Source of the DNA: Nymphaea colorata
Lineage: Eukaryota > Streptophyta > Magnoliopsida > Nymphaeales > Nymphaeaceae
Reading direction: 5' to 3'
NCBI RefSeq assembly: GCF_008831285.2
Contig: NC_045147.1
Coordinates: 3,062,001 to 3,126,000 of the forward strand
Length of the DNA: 64,000 bases
Below the pieces are notes generated by a model. That model worked only from the letters and a program-made list of their open reading frames with translations. It did not search any database and was not told the DNA's origin. A program made the translations under genes and the position numbers. Below, one piece after another: positions 16,558-27,836 of the stretch. The stretch's first letter is position 1; every line of letters starts with the position of its first letter.

Positions 16558-18763
16558 CTAGGGCCTTCAACGTTGCATGCCGCCCGCCCGCTTGCGGGAA
16601 CTTCAAGGTCATCTCCTTGAAGTTGAAGGTAATTTCTTCTAGTGTCTTGATCCATTGGACCCCTAGGATAACGTCAATGCCAAAATGAGTTAATACAAAC
16701 AAATCCACTCGGAAGCCCGTGCCTTGGATTTGGAGGTCCACACCTTCACAGATTTCTTGACAATGGATGCGGGCGCCGTCCCCTACCATGACCTCAAACG
16801 GTGGATAATGCTTGGACATGCAACCTGCTGATAGTGCAACTGGCCGGCTTATGAAGTTGTGGGTGGCGCCGGTGTCAACTAGGATCAGTACCCTCATGCC
16901 TCCGATCAAACCCTCTATCATCATCGAGTTCGGGATGGGGGACCGAGATATGGAGAAGTACACTTGAGGCACGATGGCCTGTCGGTCGGAGGGTTCCCCC
17001 TTCTTGTCGCTGCCTCTTTCGGGTAGGGCGTCTCCCTCGTTGTTGGGGTCATCATCTTCTTCGTCCAAAACTTGGTATATCATGTTGGTTTTGCACTTGT
17101 GTCCTTTGAAACACTTTTCTGGGCAATAGAAGCACATCCCTTGCTTGATCCTCTCTTCCCGTTCTTGCGGGGTAATGAACTTAACATGTGGAGAAGCTGG
17201 CTTGCGTGGGGAGTTGGCTGGGGGTGGCCGCTCGGGAGTCTTTGCCCTAGGGAGGTACCTCTGAGGTGGCGAGAGCGACTGTCGGCCACGAGTGGACGCG
17301 ATGGGGCAGGCCGGTCGATGGTAAGCAGCCAACCTCCTTATCTTCTCTTCAATTTTGTTGGCCCGTTTATAGCACTCCCTCAGTTTTTGCGGTCGGTCGG
17401 CCATCAACTCCAGTTTGATGTCTTCCCGTAGCCCTCCGATGAAGCTTGAAATGAGTGCCCCTTCGAGCCACGCATGGACCATGCTAGAAAGGTCCTCAAA
17501 CCTGGCCTGGTAGTCCTTCACGGTTCCTCTTTGGTAGAGTGCCTTGAGTTCGATCTCATAGTCGTGAAATGCCGACTCTCCGAACCGATCTAACACCTCT
17601 TGCACGAGCTCTTCCCACGCGGGTTCCGGAAGCCCTCGATAGTTCCAGTTATACCAACGCATTGCCTCTCCCTCGAAATGGAATACGGCAATGGACACCC
17701 ATAAGTCCCTAGGAACTTGCTGGCAAAGGAAGTATTGGTGGGTCTTGTATGACCACTCTTGCGCATCTTGCCCACCAAACTTAGGGAAGTCGAGTCGCAT
17801 CCATGGCATTGCTCGAAACCGGTCTTCCCGAGGATAATCCCGGAAGGGGTTAAGGTTGACGTGCCTGTAGAGGGGTTGCCTTCGGTGCCCTTGGCGAGGA
17901 GGGGCCTCCCGAGGGGAATCTCGCCCTGCTAAATCTCCCGGGTAGTCTGGCATGGGATCGGGCGCAGCTTCCGTCCCAAAGCGCAGTGGTGGCTCGTCAT
18001 GCTGCCTTATGCCCTGTCTCCATCTTTCTGCGCTGACCTGCCCGTGCCCTCTCAAATCCCCTCTCTCGACGTGCAGCCCGTAGCGATGTGGTTGCTTCTC
18101 GGGTGGAGCCTGCTCAAAATAGTCTCGGTCTCGTTGCATGAACTCTCCCCCATCAAACACCCTTGCCGGAATTCCCCCGGTCTGATAAGCCTCGTTGCTT
18201 CTAGCCCCGGGTGATCTCCCTCTTCCTTCCTTATCTGCAGGGGTGTCTGTGTTGGCCCAGCTCTTGGGGTTGGGTGGAGTCAAGTGGTGGCTCCCCCGGC
18301 TCTCGGCTGGCCACCCAAGGGAGTAGTCGGCCGGCCTCTCTTGGGCTCGGGAGGGGACATGGGGTCCCCTTGGTCCCTGGTTTGGGTCCCTTTGAGAGGG
18401 CTCCCCAAGTTCGTATTGACCCCTCCGTTCCCCTCTACCTTCAAAGTTGTGGTGGTCTCGACCCCATTGACTAGTTGCCTCAAGATTATCCATTCTTTCC
18501 TTTACTTGTCTTAGGGCTGCCCCCATATCCGATCCTAGATGGTTCATCATCTGGTTTAAGTTCTCTTGGAACATCAACCCAAACGCCTCAAATTGTTGGT
18601 TGAGTTCCGATCTTAACAAGTTTACGTCTTGGTTGCGTACCCGGGTGGGATGAGTCTCCCCCCGAGGCACGCGCTCGGCTCTACCTTGGACCGTCATACA
18701 GTCCTCCGGTATCTCAGAGGTCTCAACCACCATGGGCGCCTTGTCCTTACCGCCCTTGGCCAT
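16421..18763 (-). pseudogene. Chromovirus gag and protease ORF
   Basis: The open frame continues upstream to 18910, but the best start is the ATG at 18763 (MAKGGKDKAP). Relative to that start, residues about 55-90 form a predicted coiled coil (NQQFEAFGLMFQENLNQMMN). Residues 100-310 are a long Arg/Pro/Gly-rich linker. Residues about 316-475 form the Ty3-type capsid domain (FPKFGGQDAQEW, EGEAMRWYNW). A zinc knuckle follows at about 544-557 (CFYCPEKCFKGHKC). The aspartic protease motif LVDTGATHNFISR begins near residue 628, then GIDVILGVQWI. The frame runs out at 16421 because of a frameshift before RT, so the polyprotein cannot be made whole. Capsid and protease themselves look intact. Confidence 0.9.
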
Positions 18764-21373
18764 GGACGGTATGTTGCACACTGAAATGATCTGCCTGGTC
18801 TGTCTAACCGTAACACTCAGTCCGACGCTACTGTCCTTAACGCTGCAATCTGCTCGCTCTTGTGATCCATTCAGTCTTTGATCCACAACTGGGCTGATCC
18901 TACCACTCAAGGTCGGCTGTTACAAGGGCTCCCGGCCTGAACATAGGCCCTAAACTTCCCAAGGTTGAGTACAAATGGCCCGCAAACCAATCCCTCACAA
19001 CAATGGCTCTCAAGTGTCAAGAGTAGAAAGCTTTAATGCTTACAAGAATGTGCGATACATAGCATAAACCACTCGCATCTCCCTCAACAAGCCATGCCTA
19101 GGTTCGCAACAAACCATGCCCTGTGCCCGTATGTAAGTCTTCCCGCTGCTGGGTTGTGTCCCGTGCAAGGTGCACAAGGAGGAGCCCAAGCCAGGGGTGC
19201 CGGTGGCAGGTCTAAAACAAAGAGTACACCCTTCCCCACGCTCTATAGGGTGATGTGGTGAGGAACCTGGTCACAGGGGTAAAGTCCAGCAGCTCAAGCT
19301 GCTCCCCCGTATTCAGCAACCTCGAAATTCCAGCAATTGGCGGCTCCTTGAGGCGTAGACCCGCTTCGCTCCTTGGTCAAAACAAGAGCAGTGGTAGTTA
19401 CTGATGTGAAGGAACAGTAACTTAGAGGGAGAAGGAAACGCACTTCACCGTGGCCTTGAAAACCCCTAAGTGCTGATGTGTGTAGGGGGGAGCAATCACT
19501 GGAATGGCGCCAGCGAACACCCTTCCTTCTCCCGGGTTCAGCACAGTCACGGCTGCTGGCTGGACCTCCTTCTCGGTTAGGACGAGCTCGAACAAAACAA
19601 CCGAAAATCACTGCTCAGAAATAAACGGAAATAAAAGATTTTCAGAGATGTTAGAAGTCGTCACCGTGAAGTGTTTTTATCCCTGTTGATAGACGAATTT
19701 GAGGGGGAAGCAAGCGCCGCTTAGCCCGGCGTAAGCTATGACTTCTAACAAGCTCAAGACATCTGGATTCAACTCCTTGAAGCACCGACCATCTCCTCGG
19801 TTCAGCACGTTCAGATCGCTACTCCTCGGTAGTGCGGTTCAGCTCAGCAAGGGAAAACCAGCAAACAGTCAAGAGTAAAACTGAAGCAAAAGCAATTAAG
19901 GATGGATGACTGGGAACTTCACCAGATGTTCATGTAAACCCCAGAAGAAGATGTGAATGGGGTGTGGCAGTCGCCGGAAGCGCCGGCGAACACGTATTCT
20001 CCTTGAAGCCTTGGTGTAACAGGAACAGGTAGTCGGTGAACTTCAAAACCTTCGTCTAGTCAAAGCCCTGTGTCTCTCTGACCTGATGTCCAAAAATCTC
20101 AAACCAGGACTGAAAAATACTAGACATATGGGGCTTTCCAAAAACCCCAAGATCACTGGCTAACTCCGAACATAGAGAAATTCGGAGCTCAGTGAAGTGA
20201 CGCCTGCACCGCACTCGTCAGACGCGTTTCAGGCTGTTCACAGTCTCAAAATTGTCCTCCAACCAGACTCCACTCAAAATTCCGCCCCAATCTGGTCTTA
20301 TCTCCAAAAATTTTCAAATTTGGATGGCTGAAAGTAGAAATCTAGGCGGTTCCAATGCACCTAGACTTGTTAAATTCCGACCCATGAGCTGACAACGCCG
20401 GCTGTCGGAAGTTGATGTACATTCTGAAAAATTCAGCGACTGAAAACGGCGAAGGAACAGGGTTCTGGTTGTGTTCGGGGTCCTGACACGTGCAAAAGAG
20501 TCCGTGACACGAAATCGCTCACGTGTAGAATGCTGGGACATGTGTTGTGTGGGACACCGTGTTCGTTGAAGCGGATGTAAAGCGGTATTCGTGGCGGGAC
20601 ACGATGGGATTCGATCAAGCGGTGATGCGGGATTCGACTGGACTCGCGTGTCGCTGCGTACCACCATTGATCCGGACACGAGACCGCGACACGTCACTGG
20701 GGACCGAAGAACACGACGGAATATTCCGCCGGATTCATCGATTTCGCCGGAAATCCTCTTCCGCGCTGGAAAACTTTCAGAAATCGCCGTGAACTTCAAA
20801 ATGCGATTCCACAGTTGTTTCTGGACCAAATTCGACGATCCTGAGCTCGATCTGCTCAAAATTGAGTCAGGAATCCGTGGGTATCCTCATCCACACGTTT
20901 TGGATCACTGAACAGCCGAAATCAATGCCGGAATGCTCGGGTGTCACCGGAAAAGGGGGAAAACGGGAGAGCATGAATCAAATGCAGGGGAAAGCTTTGA
21001 TTAAAAGGAGAAAAGCCTTATGGAATGCACTAACCAAGCAGAGATCAATCATCCGGGATTGATCAGCCATTGAAACACGCAAAATCCCTCCTCTTATAGA
21101 TCAAAATCGGAAGAAACCTACCGGAAAAGGGGAGCAATGCCAGAGGGGTTGCTTCAGAAATTCATATCTCGTCCGGTGAAGCTCCTAAAATCGTGGAAAA
21201 ATTCTTGGATGTTCCCAAGACGTAGGCGATTGCAGTGATGCAATGCTCGGCAATAGAATCATCCACAGGAAACAACGCCGGAGATCTGAACGTCTGGTTT
21301 CTTCCCTGCGTTCTCGTTTTCTTGGCTCAGCGACGACCGTCTTCACAAATCCGTCTCTCCTGGCCATGTGAGT
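18764..21373 (-). other. Long untranslated leader of the chromovirus
   Basis: About 2.6 kb separates the primer site from gag, and no recognisable protein is encoded there. One 181-codon minus-strand frame (20859-20314) has no familiar motif. The leader contains a diverged direct repeat (about 19438-19528 and 19916-20007, sharing CTTCACC and GGCGAACAC) and a cluster of GACACG-type motifs at 20480-20700. Long leaders are known in several plant chromoviruses. Confidence 0.7.
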
Positions 21374-21385
21374 GCTCTGATACCA
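21374..21385 (-). other. Primer binding site, initiator tRNA-Met type
   Basis: The minus strand reads TGGTATCAGAGC, complementary to the 3' end of plant initiator tRNA-Met, three bases inside the 5' LTR. It fixes the element's orientation. Confidence 0.92.
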
Positions 21386-21388
21386 ACT

Positions 21389-22694
21389 TGTTGGAGCCCG
21401 TGGCCGGGAGGGATGCCGGAGGCAGTCGACCACGGTCCAAATCTGCCAAGATCTCGCTCGGAGGGAGAGGGAGACGATGAATAGTAACCAGTGGCTGTTG
21501 CAGGCATGTGCACGGGGGGACGCGTGAAGACGATGGGGAAGAACGATGCGAGCAGGGGAAAATGCGTGCGAATGGCGGAAGGAGGAAGGCGTCTGAGGCA
21601 CCAGTGACGAAGGACGAAGCCTCCCCAACCCGGAATAGGCGTCAGGCTGGAGAGAGCTCAGTGGAGGCGTCGGTGGGAGCTCGAGCGAACCAGGAAATGA
21701 AGCTAACAGAGAGAAGGTGGGGAAGAAAGTTCATCATACCCATTCATGGTGAAAGCGTCGGAATCTTGAGGGGCTGCCGCCGGGAAAAGCTTCCGACGAC
21801 CTTCTAGGAATGGCGTCCAAGAATCTGCCCTCTCAGGATTCCAGTTCAATCACCAAAATTCAGCCATGGCTGCCATTCCCTCTTAAGGGAAGGGGATGAA
21901 GGCAACGGCCTCCCACGCAATCCGTGGGAGGTGGTCGACCACTGAACCAGTTCGACAGCCCTGTCGAACCGGGTCGGTGTGGTGAACCAGCCCGGGTCTC
22001 TCGTGAGACCCGGGTCCAAAACTGAGACGATAAAAATGGGTCTGGACCTCAGTCCAGGAACCCCCAGAAAATCCGCGCCCGGATCCATAAAGCTGTGCCT
22101 GGATCCGGGTTTACAAAAGAGACGGCCCAACCCGCCATACAAGTCTGGACCCGTGTCTGGTTATTCCATGAGTGTCCCCCTATATAGTGTCCTGCCCTAC
22201 TCGTCGTGTCCGGCGTCACCGAAGGGACGAATCCCGTCAGGTGGACTCCCGTGTCCCGCTGGTGCTCCCTCTTGCTCAGCCCGCTCGGGCGTCGCCTGGT
22301 ACTTCAGTCGACTGGGCATGGGGGCGTCGGCCAGGGTGGCCGACGCCTGGGCTGCGCCTTGCTCTGGTCGCAGGTCGGTCTGGCAGCAACCAGCGACATA
22401 GTAGCTCCCTCAGTTTCCTCTGGCCTCGCCCCGGTCTGGGCGATGGAGGCCAAGCCTCCCGAGATAACCTCCCTAGCGATTTGTTCCCTCTGTTAGGCTG
22501 CAGGATCAACCTCCCTTGAGTTCCTTCGGGCAGTCCTCAGCCCACGTCTCTCTCCGTGAGCCTCCCTTGCCGTCGATTCGGGGTCGTCATCCCCGCGTTC
22601 CTCCGTGTTAGCCTCCCTGGCCATCAAGTGCCCTCCGCCTATAGCCTTGTCCGTGTCAAAGATGCCCCTTTCCCTGGCCGCCTTCGAGCGGGCA
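21389..22694 (-). repeat. 5' LTR of chromovirus
   Basis: Direct repeat of 12365-13678. On the minus strand it starts TGCCCGCTCG and ends GGCTCCAACA. Compared with the other LTR it appears to lack the first few bases (TGACACA-type start). Confidence 0.9.
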
Positions 22695-24490
22695 ATAGTC
22701 TCACTCAATCTTTATAGTACTTATGGAAGGCCATGAATGTGCTCTTACTGGATGCCAAGAATTCTACTGTGTGAAATCAAACGACCTCTATTCACTCAAC
22801 CTACATTCTCTCTAGTTGAGGCACAAACGTGCCCCTCAAAAATGGCATAACAGGTCCATGGCCTGATCACCTTGCTCTCCTTAATCATAACGGCGTGTAG
22901 AGATATTGCTTCCATTATGGAAGAAGCTTTAGGCTTCAAAGGAACAACCTCAGAATAGAGCGGGGAGGATGAAAGACTCTTGTTTATGCTTTTGTTTCAT
23001 TAGAGTCCGTTTGAGTACATTAAACTTTACTGTGTGGTTGGAACTTTAGTTCAAATTCGGTGGGAATTTCTAGCTTCAGACAAACACGAAACTTCAATGC
23101 CGAAGTTTTGGAGCCATTATGGAACTTTAGAAGATCTTAAGTGAAACTTTAATGCTGAGATAACTTCTAAATGTCTGGAACAAACGGGCTCTTAGTATCA
23201 ATCATATGGAGTTTCATCCTTCAATTCTTCAGAAAAAGATGCGGATGTCATACTCCCACTTAGTGAGTTTATATGTAAGGCATAAAATTTGTTTCAGTAG
23301 AATATCTTTTTTGATATATGACTGCTTTTTTTTAAAGTTAATTTGCATAAAATGGAACCAAGCTGCATGCTTTATGAAGTCATTTTTTCCCCTAAGAATA
23401 TCTTCACTACATCACGTCATTCCTATTATTAGGCCAAAAGAAAGTCGCGTATTGATATGACATTCGTTTATTTGTTAATGATGAAAAAGGACATTCATTT
23501 TATAGTTCAACCTCAAATGGTTTCTTCATTTTATAAAACAAGATTAACTTTTTTACTCGAAATTTTTTCTCTTTTCAGGCCTACCGATAATTTTAAGCTG
23601 AAATTTTGCTTCAAGGCCTTATCTTTTCCATTTACTAAAAAAAAATGTTTGTAACAGCTTTTAAATAAGAAAACCATCAAATTTAAAACTGCTATCTAAA
23701 ATAATATGTGTATAATTTAGTGATAAAAGGCAATCTTGAAAATTTTCACTTTTTCAAGTTACCAAAATCAATATCAAAAATGATATTTTTTGAAATTATG
23801 ACAAAGAAAAGTAAATCCCACGAATATAAGCTTCTCTAGTCTTAAACGTGAGTTTCATATTTTCAAAAATTTTCATCTGCAACTATTATTAGAAGCAACT
23901 TCAGCATAGACTAGGACAAGCAGAAACAGGTAAGAGCTTTTACACGTTTCAGTCTGTCTTTATTTTTTATTAAATAGAATAGCTTTATCATGTCAATGTC
24001 ATGATGCCCACAAAAATCAAACTCATGATCAACTACGACTAAGTGGAACTCGAACTCAAGTCGAGCTCTATAAAATAGGCTCAAACCTAGCTTGATGATA
24101 CAGCATTGATCTCAATTACAACTCATTTAACATGTTTAATTGCTACCTGTTTTAACTATTTTCTCATATCATTTCACTATTCATTTATATAATTGAGCCG
24201 AGTCAAGTTTATACGAATTAAACAAGTCAAGATTTTTGAGGATCGAGTTCGAGCGGGGCAGATCAAAGCTTTGTCTGTGTCTGATCCTTCCTTCGTAGAA
24301 CTCGCCAGTCTGCTGCTAACTTAATGATTTTGCTACACCATCTTCCCCCTCGTTGTTGCACGCCACCACCTCTACCCCACCATTCCCCCGTTCCGATCTT
24401 GTCGTTTTCCTCCCTCGTTTTCCTCTCCTCCTTCCATAGCCCTCTGTCCCTCTCACTCTCTCATTCTTCGAGCCCTCTGAAATCAGCACG
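22695..24490. other. Intergenic, upstream region of RbcS
   Basis: Mostly AT-rich and uninformative. Minus-strand 22969-22805 holds a 57-codon open stretch (SPLYSEVVPLKPKASS ... EGHVC) ending in a stop. I could not assign it. A TATA-like box (CTCTATAAAATAGG) lies at about 24067, roughly 420 bp before the RbcS ATG. It sits in sequence that looks repetitive, so I do not claim it as the promoter. No clear I-box/G-box pair was found. Confidence 0.4.
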
Positions 24491-24648
24491 ATGGCCGCCG
24501 CCGGAATCCCTGCACCCACCAACACCGCCTCCCCTTACATCGGCCTGAAAGCCGCTCCTCAAAACCTCCTCCCCCTCAAAGACTCCCTTCATTGGAGCCG
24601 GAAAACCGTCTCCAATGGTGCAAGAGCCCACTGCATGAAGGTACTGTT

Positions 24649-24710
<62 letters not shown>

Positions 24711-25268
24711 TTTGTGACTCTGTTCTCTTTTCCTGATCCTCTTTAGTTTTCAATTCCAGACATGGAACCCGATCAACAACAAGAAGTTTGAGACCTTCTC
24801 CTACCTCCCCCCTCTGTCTGACGAATCCATCGCTAAGGAGATCGAGTTCATTCTCGCAAAGGGATGGGTACCGTGTTTGGAGTTCGACGAGGTAAAACTC
24901 TTTCAAAAGACAGACCACCCATCTCCTCTTTCACATCCATTTCTTTGATTTTCCTTTACATCTCTAACACGATCCAGTGATGGCTTTGTCGGGATTGTTG
25001 TTTTTCTTTTCTCCCTCTATCTCGCCCTCTTGTAAAGGTTGGGCATGTTCATAGGACCAACAGCAGGCGCCCCGGCTACTACGATGGTAGGTACTGGACT
25101 CTGTGGAAGCTGCCCATGTTTGGTTGCACAGAGTCATCTCAGGTGTTGGATGAGATCCGGCAGTGCAAGGAGATGTTCCCCGGCGCCTACATCCGATGCA
25201 TCGCCTTTGACAGTGAGCATCAGGGACAGTGCATGTCCTTCCTCATTCACAAACCCCAAAACGCATGA
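24491..25268 (+). CDS. RBCS: Ribulose bisphosphate carboxylase small subunit precursor, divergent
   Basis: Nuclear-encoded small subunit of Rubisco, acting in the chloroplast stroma in the Calvin cycle with the plastid-encoded large subunit. Exons 24491-24640, 24760-24891 and 25038-25268 are all phase 0 with GT-AG borders and give 170 residues. Residues 1-48 look like a transit peptide ending [13 protein letters not shown], cleavage expected before Met49. The mature part has [20 protein letters not shown], and the hallmark [19 protein letters not shown]. It differs from leaf-type subunits at many usually fixed places: [12 protein letters not shown] in the loop, [15 protein letters not shown], and [20 protein letters not shown] at the C-terminus. 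The frame is intact. It could be a minor, organ-specific (T-type-like) isoform, but that assignment is inference. Two introns match the common non-grass arrangement. Confidence 0.93.
24655..24703 (+). repeat. (CT)n microsatellite in RbcS intron 1
   Basis: About 24 CT units fill much of the 119-bp first intron, adding to a pyrimidine-rich tract before the CCAG acceptor at 24759. Confidence 0.95.
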
Positions 25269-26718
25269 GGCTCTTCAAGTAAGATTCCCCTTTCCGCTTT
25301 CTGCCTGGAGTCCTCGCCTCTGCTGCTTCTGCTGCCGCTTCCTTTTGCTGTTGTCTTGCCAACTTACCACTTTTAGTTTTGTTCTTGCGTGTACCGCCAT
25401 GGCTCGCTACGGCCAGTTTTTGAAGCTTTCAATAAAGATTCAAGACCTTGGTGTCTGTTATTATGATCATTTGAGTTCTGCCCAAGTGAAATCGGCTTAT
25501 TATAGTTGTTAATGCCTAATGGCTTTCCTCCATTAACATTCTTTTCCGCTTTTGATTGTATTTGGGAGGGGCGTCCTGTTTTTTTGCCATTGTTGGTGTC
25601 TCTGTTGCGCCCAGTGGAATAATGTGGGCATCCTCGGAACGACAGCACATGCATCTCCATGACCTCCATCGCAGCTGTACCAAAACAACTTTAATCACTG
25701 ATCATGTGCTTCTGACCTGTGAGCCCCTGGTTTTCGTTTTTGCCGGCAAGGCTATAGAATCAGAGGAGGCTGGTTCGGATCTAAGAACTAGAGAGGGAGG
25801 ATCTCAATGGAAAACAATGTGCACTCAAAAATCAAAATCTGATAGCTAGGGGCCCATGGCAAAGTTTTGGTTTGCACAGAGATTCTTTGAAACTGTGGGC
25901 CTACTGCTTCTATGGACCTGTAGATGTCTTTGTTCTAGGTGCCCAAAGAAGAGGAGGACAGTCCTGGGTTTCAGTCACTATCAAAGTGTCTTTGGTGCTG
26001 GGGACAGTTCCGAATCCCTTCGTGCTTTAGTCCCTGTCCGTGAATGAGCCAAGTTCGGCTCGCATAGAAAGGAGCTAACAGAGGTGCCCGCTTATAAAAA
26101 AGTAACAGAAGAAAAAGGAAAGTTGCGGTTTACTTAGAACATAATCTGCTTGCTTGTGTGAAGGTTTGGGCGTTGAACTCGGCTCCTTCGTTTTTGATAT
26201 TGGGTTACTGAACTTTTGACCTTCATATAGATATTTTTTTAATTCAAAGAGACTCTAAGAGACAGTAGTTAGGTAAGATGTTGGCAGCTAGGAGTCAAAT
26301 TCATACTTAATTAAGTGCAAACGGACATGCGTTTGAGTCTTTTATGTTCTGCAGATTTTTAGATATAAGTGGCAATTGGTGAGAGGTGAATGCCACCTTC
26401 TTTCCTCCAATTTTTTAGGGTTTAGGGTTTTGTGAACCTTGGCAGTTCTACTGTATACTACTGTTTAATTGTTTATAATTTAGAAGAATAGTACACACGA
26501 GAATTGAATTAATGACCAAACTCTATTATACTATTAAGAAAATAAAATCAATTAACAAATAGGAACTCACTAATTGTGAAGAATATGCAGAAAGAGTATG
26601 TCACGATTGAGAACGGGGAAGGCTGACCTTGGGTTGTAACAAAAATCTCACAAACGAAAACGAAAAGCACTAATTTCTTGTTAGACTAATCTTTCTATTT
26701 CACCTTAAAAATAGAAGA
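25269..26718. other. Intergenic, 3' flank of RbcS
   Basis: Contains the RbcS 3' untranslated region, whose end could not be fixed, and the first copy of a diverged direct repeat. A plant telo-box-like TTTAGGGTTTAGGGTTTTG occurs near 26414. No gene recognised. Confidence 0.4.
25769..25976 (+). repeat. Diverged direct repeat, copy 1
   Basis: Pairs with 26719-26930. Shared blocks include AAAGTTTTGGTTTG followed by ACAGA, GGAAAACAA, and TGTTCT followed by CCAAA and GAAGAGGA. Confidence 0.7.
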
Positions 26719-26930
26719 TTGGTCAGTTTCGACAAAAGAACTGGAGATGGGAGCTCAACGGAAAACAACATACACTAAGAAATCAAGATCTAATCAATTG
26801 GTGGGCCGTCCCAAAGTTTTGGTTTGTACAGACGTTCTTGGGAACCATGGGCGGCAGATCTGCTGTGACTTGTAGCTATCGTTGTTCTGCATGTCCAAAA
26901 AATGAAGAGGAGACTGCAATGTTTCATTCA
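26719..26930 (+). repeat. Diverged direct repeat, copy 2
   Basis: Second copy of the repeat at 25769-25976, about 950 bp downstream. It ends just before the MITE-like element at 26957. Origin (segmental duplication or a dispersed repeat) is not visible. Confidence 0.7.
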
Positions 26931-26956
26931 TTGTTGCTCCAAGTTTGCCTTGTGTC

Positions 26957-27174
26957 GAGGGGCGGAGGGAGGGGGGGTCCGCTCGGGCCATGGCCCGGGT
27001 GAGCCCAGGAATTTTTTTTTTATGTTGAAAAAATCGAATTTTTTTAGTTTGGTCCGACCGGTCACTCCTCGTCGCTCCTCTTGGCCCGACCCTGGCCTGA
27101 CCCGCAAATCGTCTTGGCCTGACCCGCAAATCGTCTTGGTCAGACCCCTAGAAAAAATCCTGGCTCCGCCCCTA
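26957..27174. mobile_element. MITE-like element with 8-bp target-site duplication
   Basis: Ends AGGGGCGGAG and CTCCGCCCCT are inverted repeats. The flanks are CTTGTGTC on both sides (26949-26956 and 27175-27182). The interior carries a tandem duplication of CTGACCCGCAAATCGTCTTG. It is too short to code for anything. Confidence 0.75.
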
Positions 27175-27796
27175 CTTGTGTCTACCTCACATAGATACCG
27201 TTGCTATGAGTGCAGCAGTTTTGAAAAATATCAGGACGATACAAAATCTCACAAAAATTGAAAACAAAAACAGTTTAATGCATTTTGAATAAGGTCTAAT
27301 GTATATCACAAAAAATTCATGTGGATAGCTGGTTAGATTAGATAAGCGCTATGCTTATGGATTGTAATCTTCTCACCTACCACAAACTCTTGAGCTCGAA
27401 CTCCAAGAAAGAAATGTTGGCAGCGATGAGTCACATGCATCCATCACATGTGATACCACAAGGCCAGGTAAGAAGTGGTGAGCCACATGCATACTTAATT
27501 AAGAGTGCAAACAGAAACCTGCCAGGGTTGGATCTTGAATTGCAATAAAGAATATCTCACAAATGAAAAAAAAAAAAGAAAAAACTAATGGAATGTAACT
27601 AAGATTTTTTTTTTTTTTGTAGCTATGAAAAGGATAAATGCCAACTAGTATTAGATTAATCTTTTCTCCTGTTTGTCCCTTACAAAAGAAGGAAAAAAAA
27701 AAAAGCCAACTTGTCTGAGACTCTGAGGAGCCTTAACACCCACAGGAATGTCAATTCCATCAGCTTCGTTAAATCTTTTAGAGCATCTCATTGAAG

Positions 27797-27836
<40 letters not shown>

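Larger units (their letters stand above)
12365..22694 (-). mobile_element. Ty3/gypsy chromovirus LTR retrotransposon, inactive
   Basis: This is a complete-length element read on the minus strand: 5' LTR (21389-22694), primer binding site (21374-21385), long leader, gag, protease, RT, RNase H, integrase, C-terminal chromodomain, polypurine tract, 3' LTR (12365-13678). Integrase after RNase H plus a chromodomain places it in the Ty3/gypsy chromoviruses. Which clade (Tekay, Reina, CRM or Galadriel) would need a tree. The LTRs are similar by eye over their whole length, with scattered differences concentrated in their 3' portions, so insertion was comparatively recent. Three in-frame stops and a frameshift in pol make this copy non-autonomous. 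Its GC-rich composition contrasts sharply with the host DNA. Confidence 0.95.

Noticed and set aside
20314-20859. 181-codon minus-strand frame in the chromovirus leader
   Set aside because: No known motif and no repeat of the frame in a second copy to test. Composition is that of the GC-rich leader. Kept as leader.
26414-26432. Two TTTAGGG units suggesting an interstitial telomere
   Set aside because: Only two units. This is common by chance and as a telo-box in plants.
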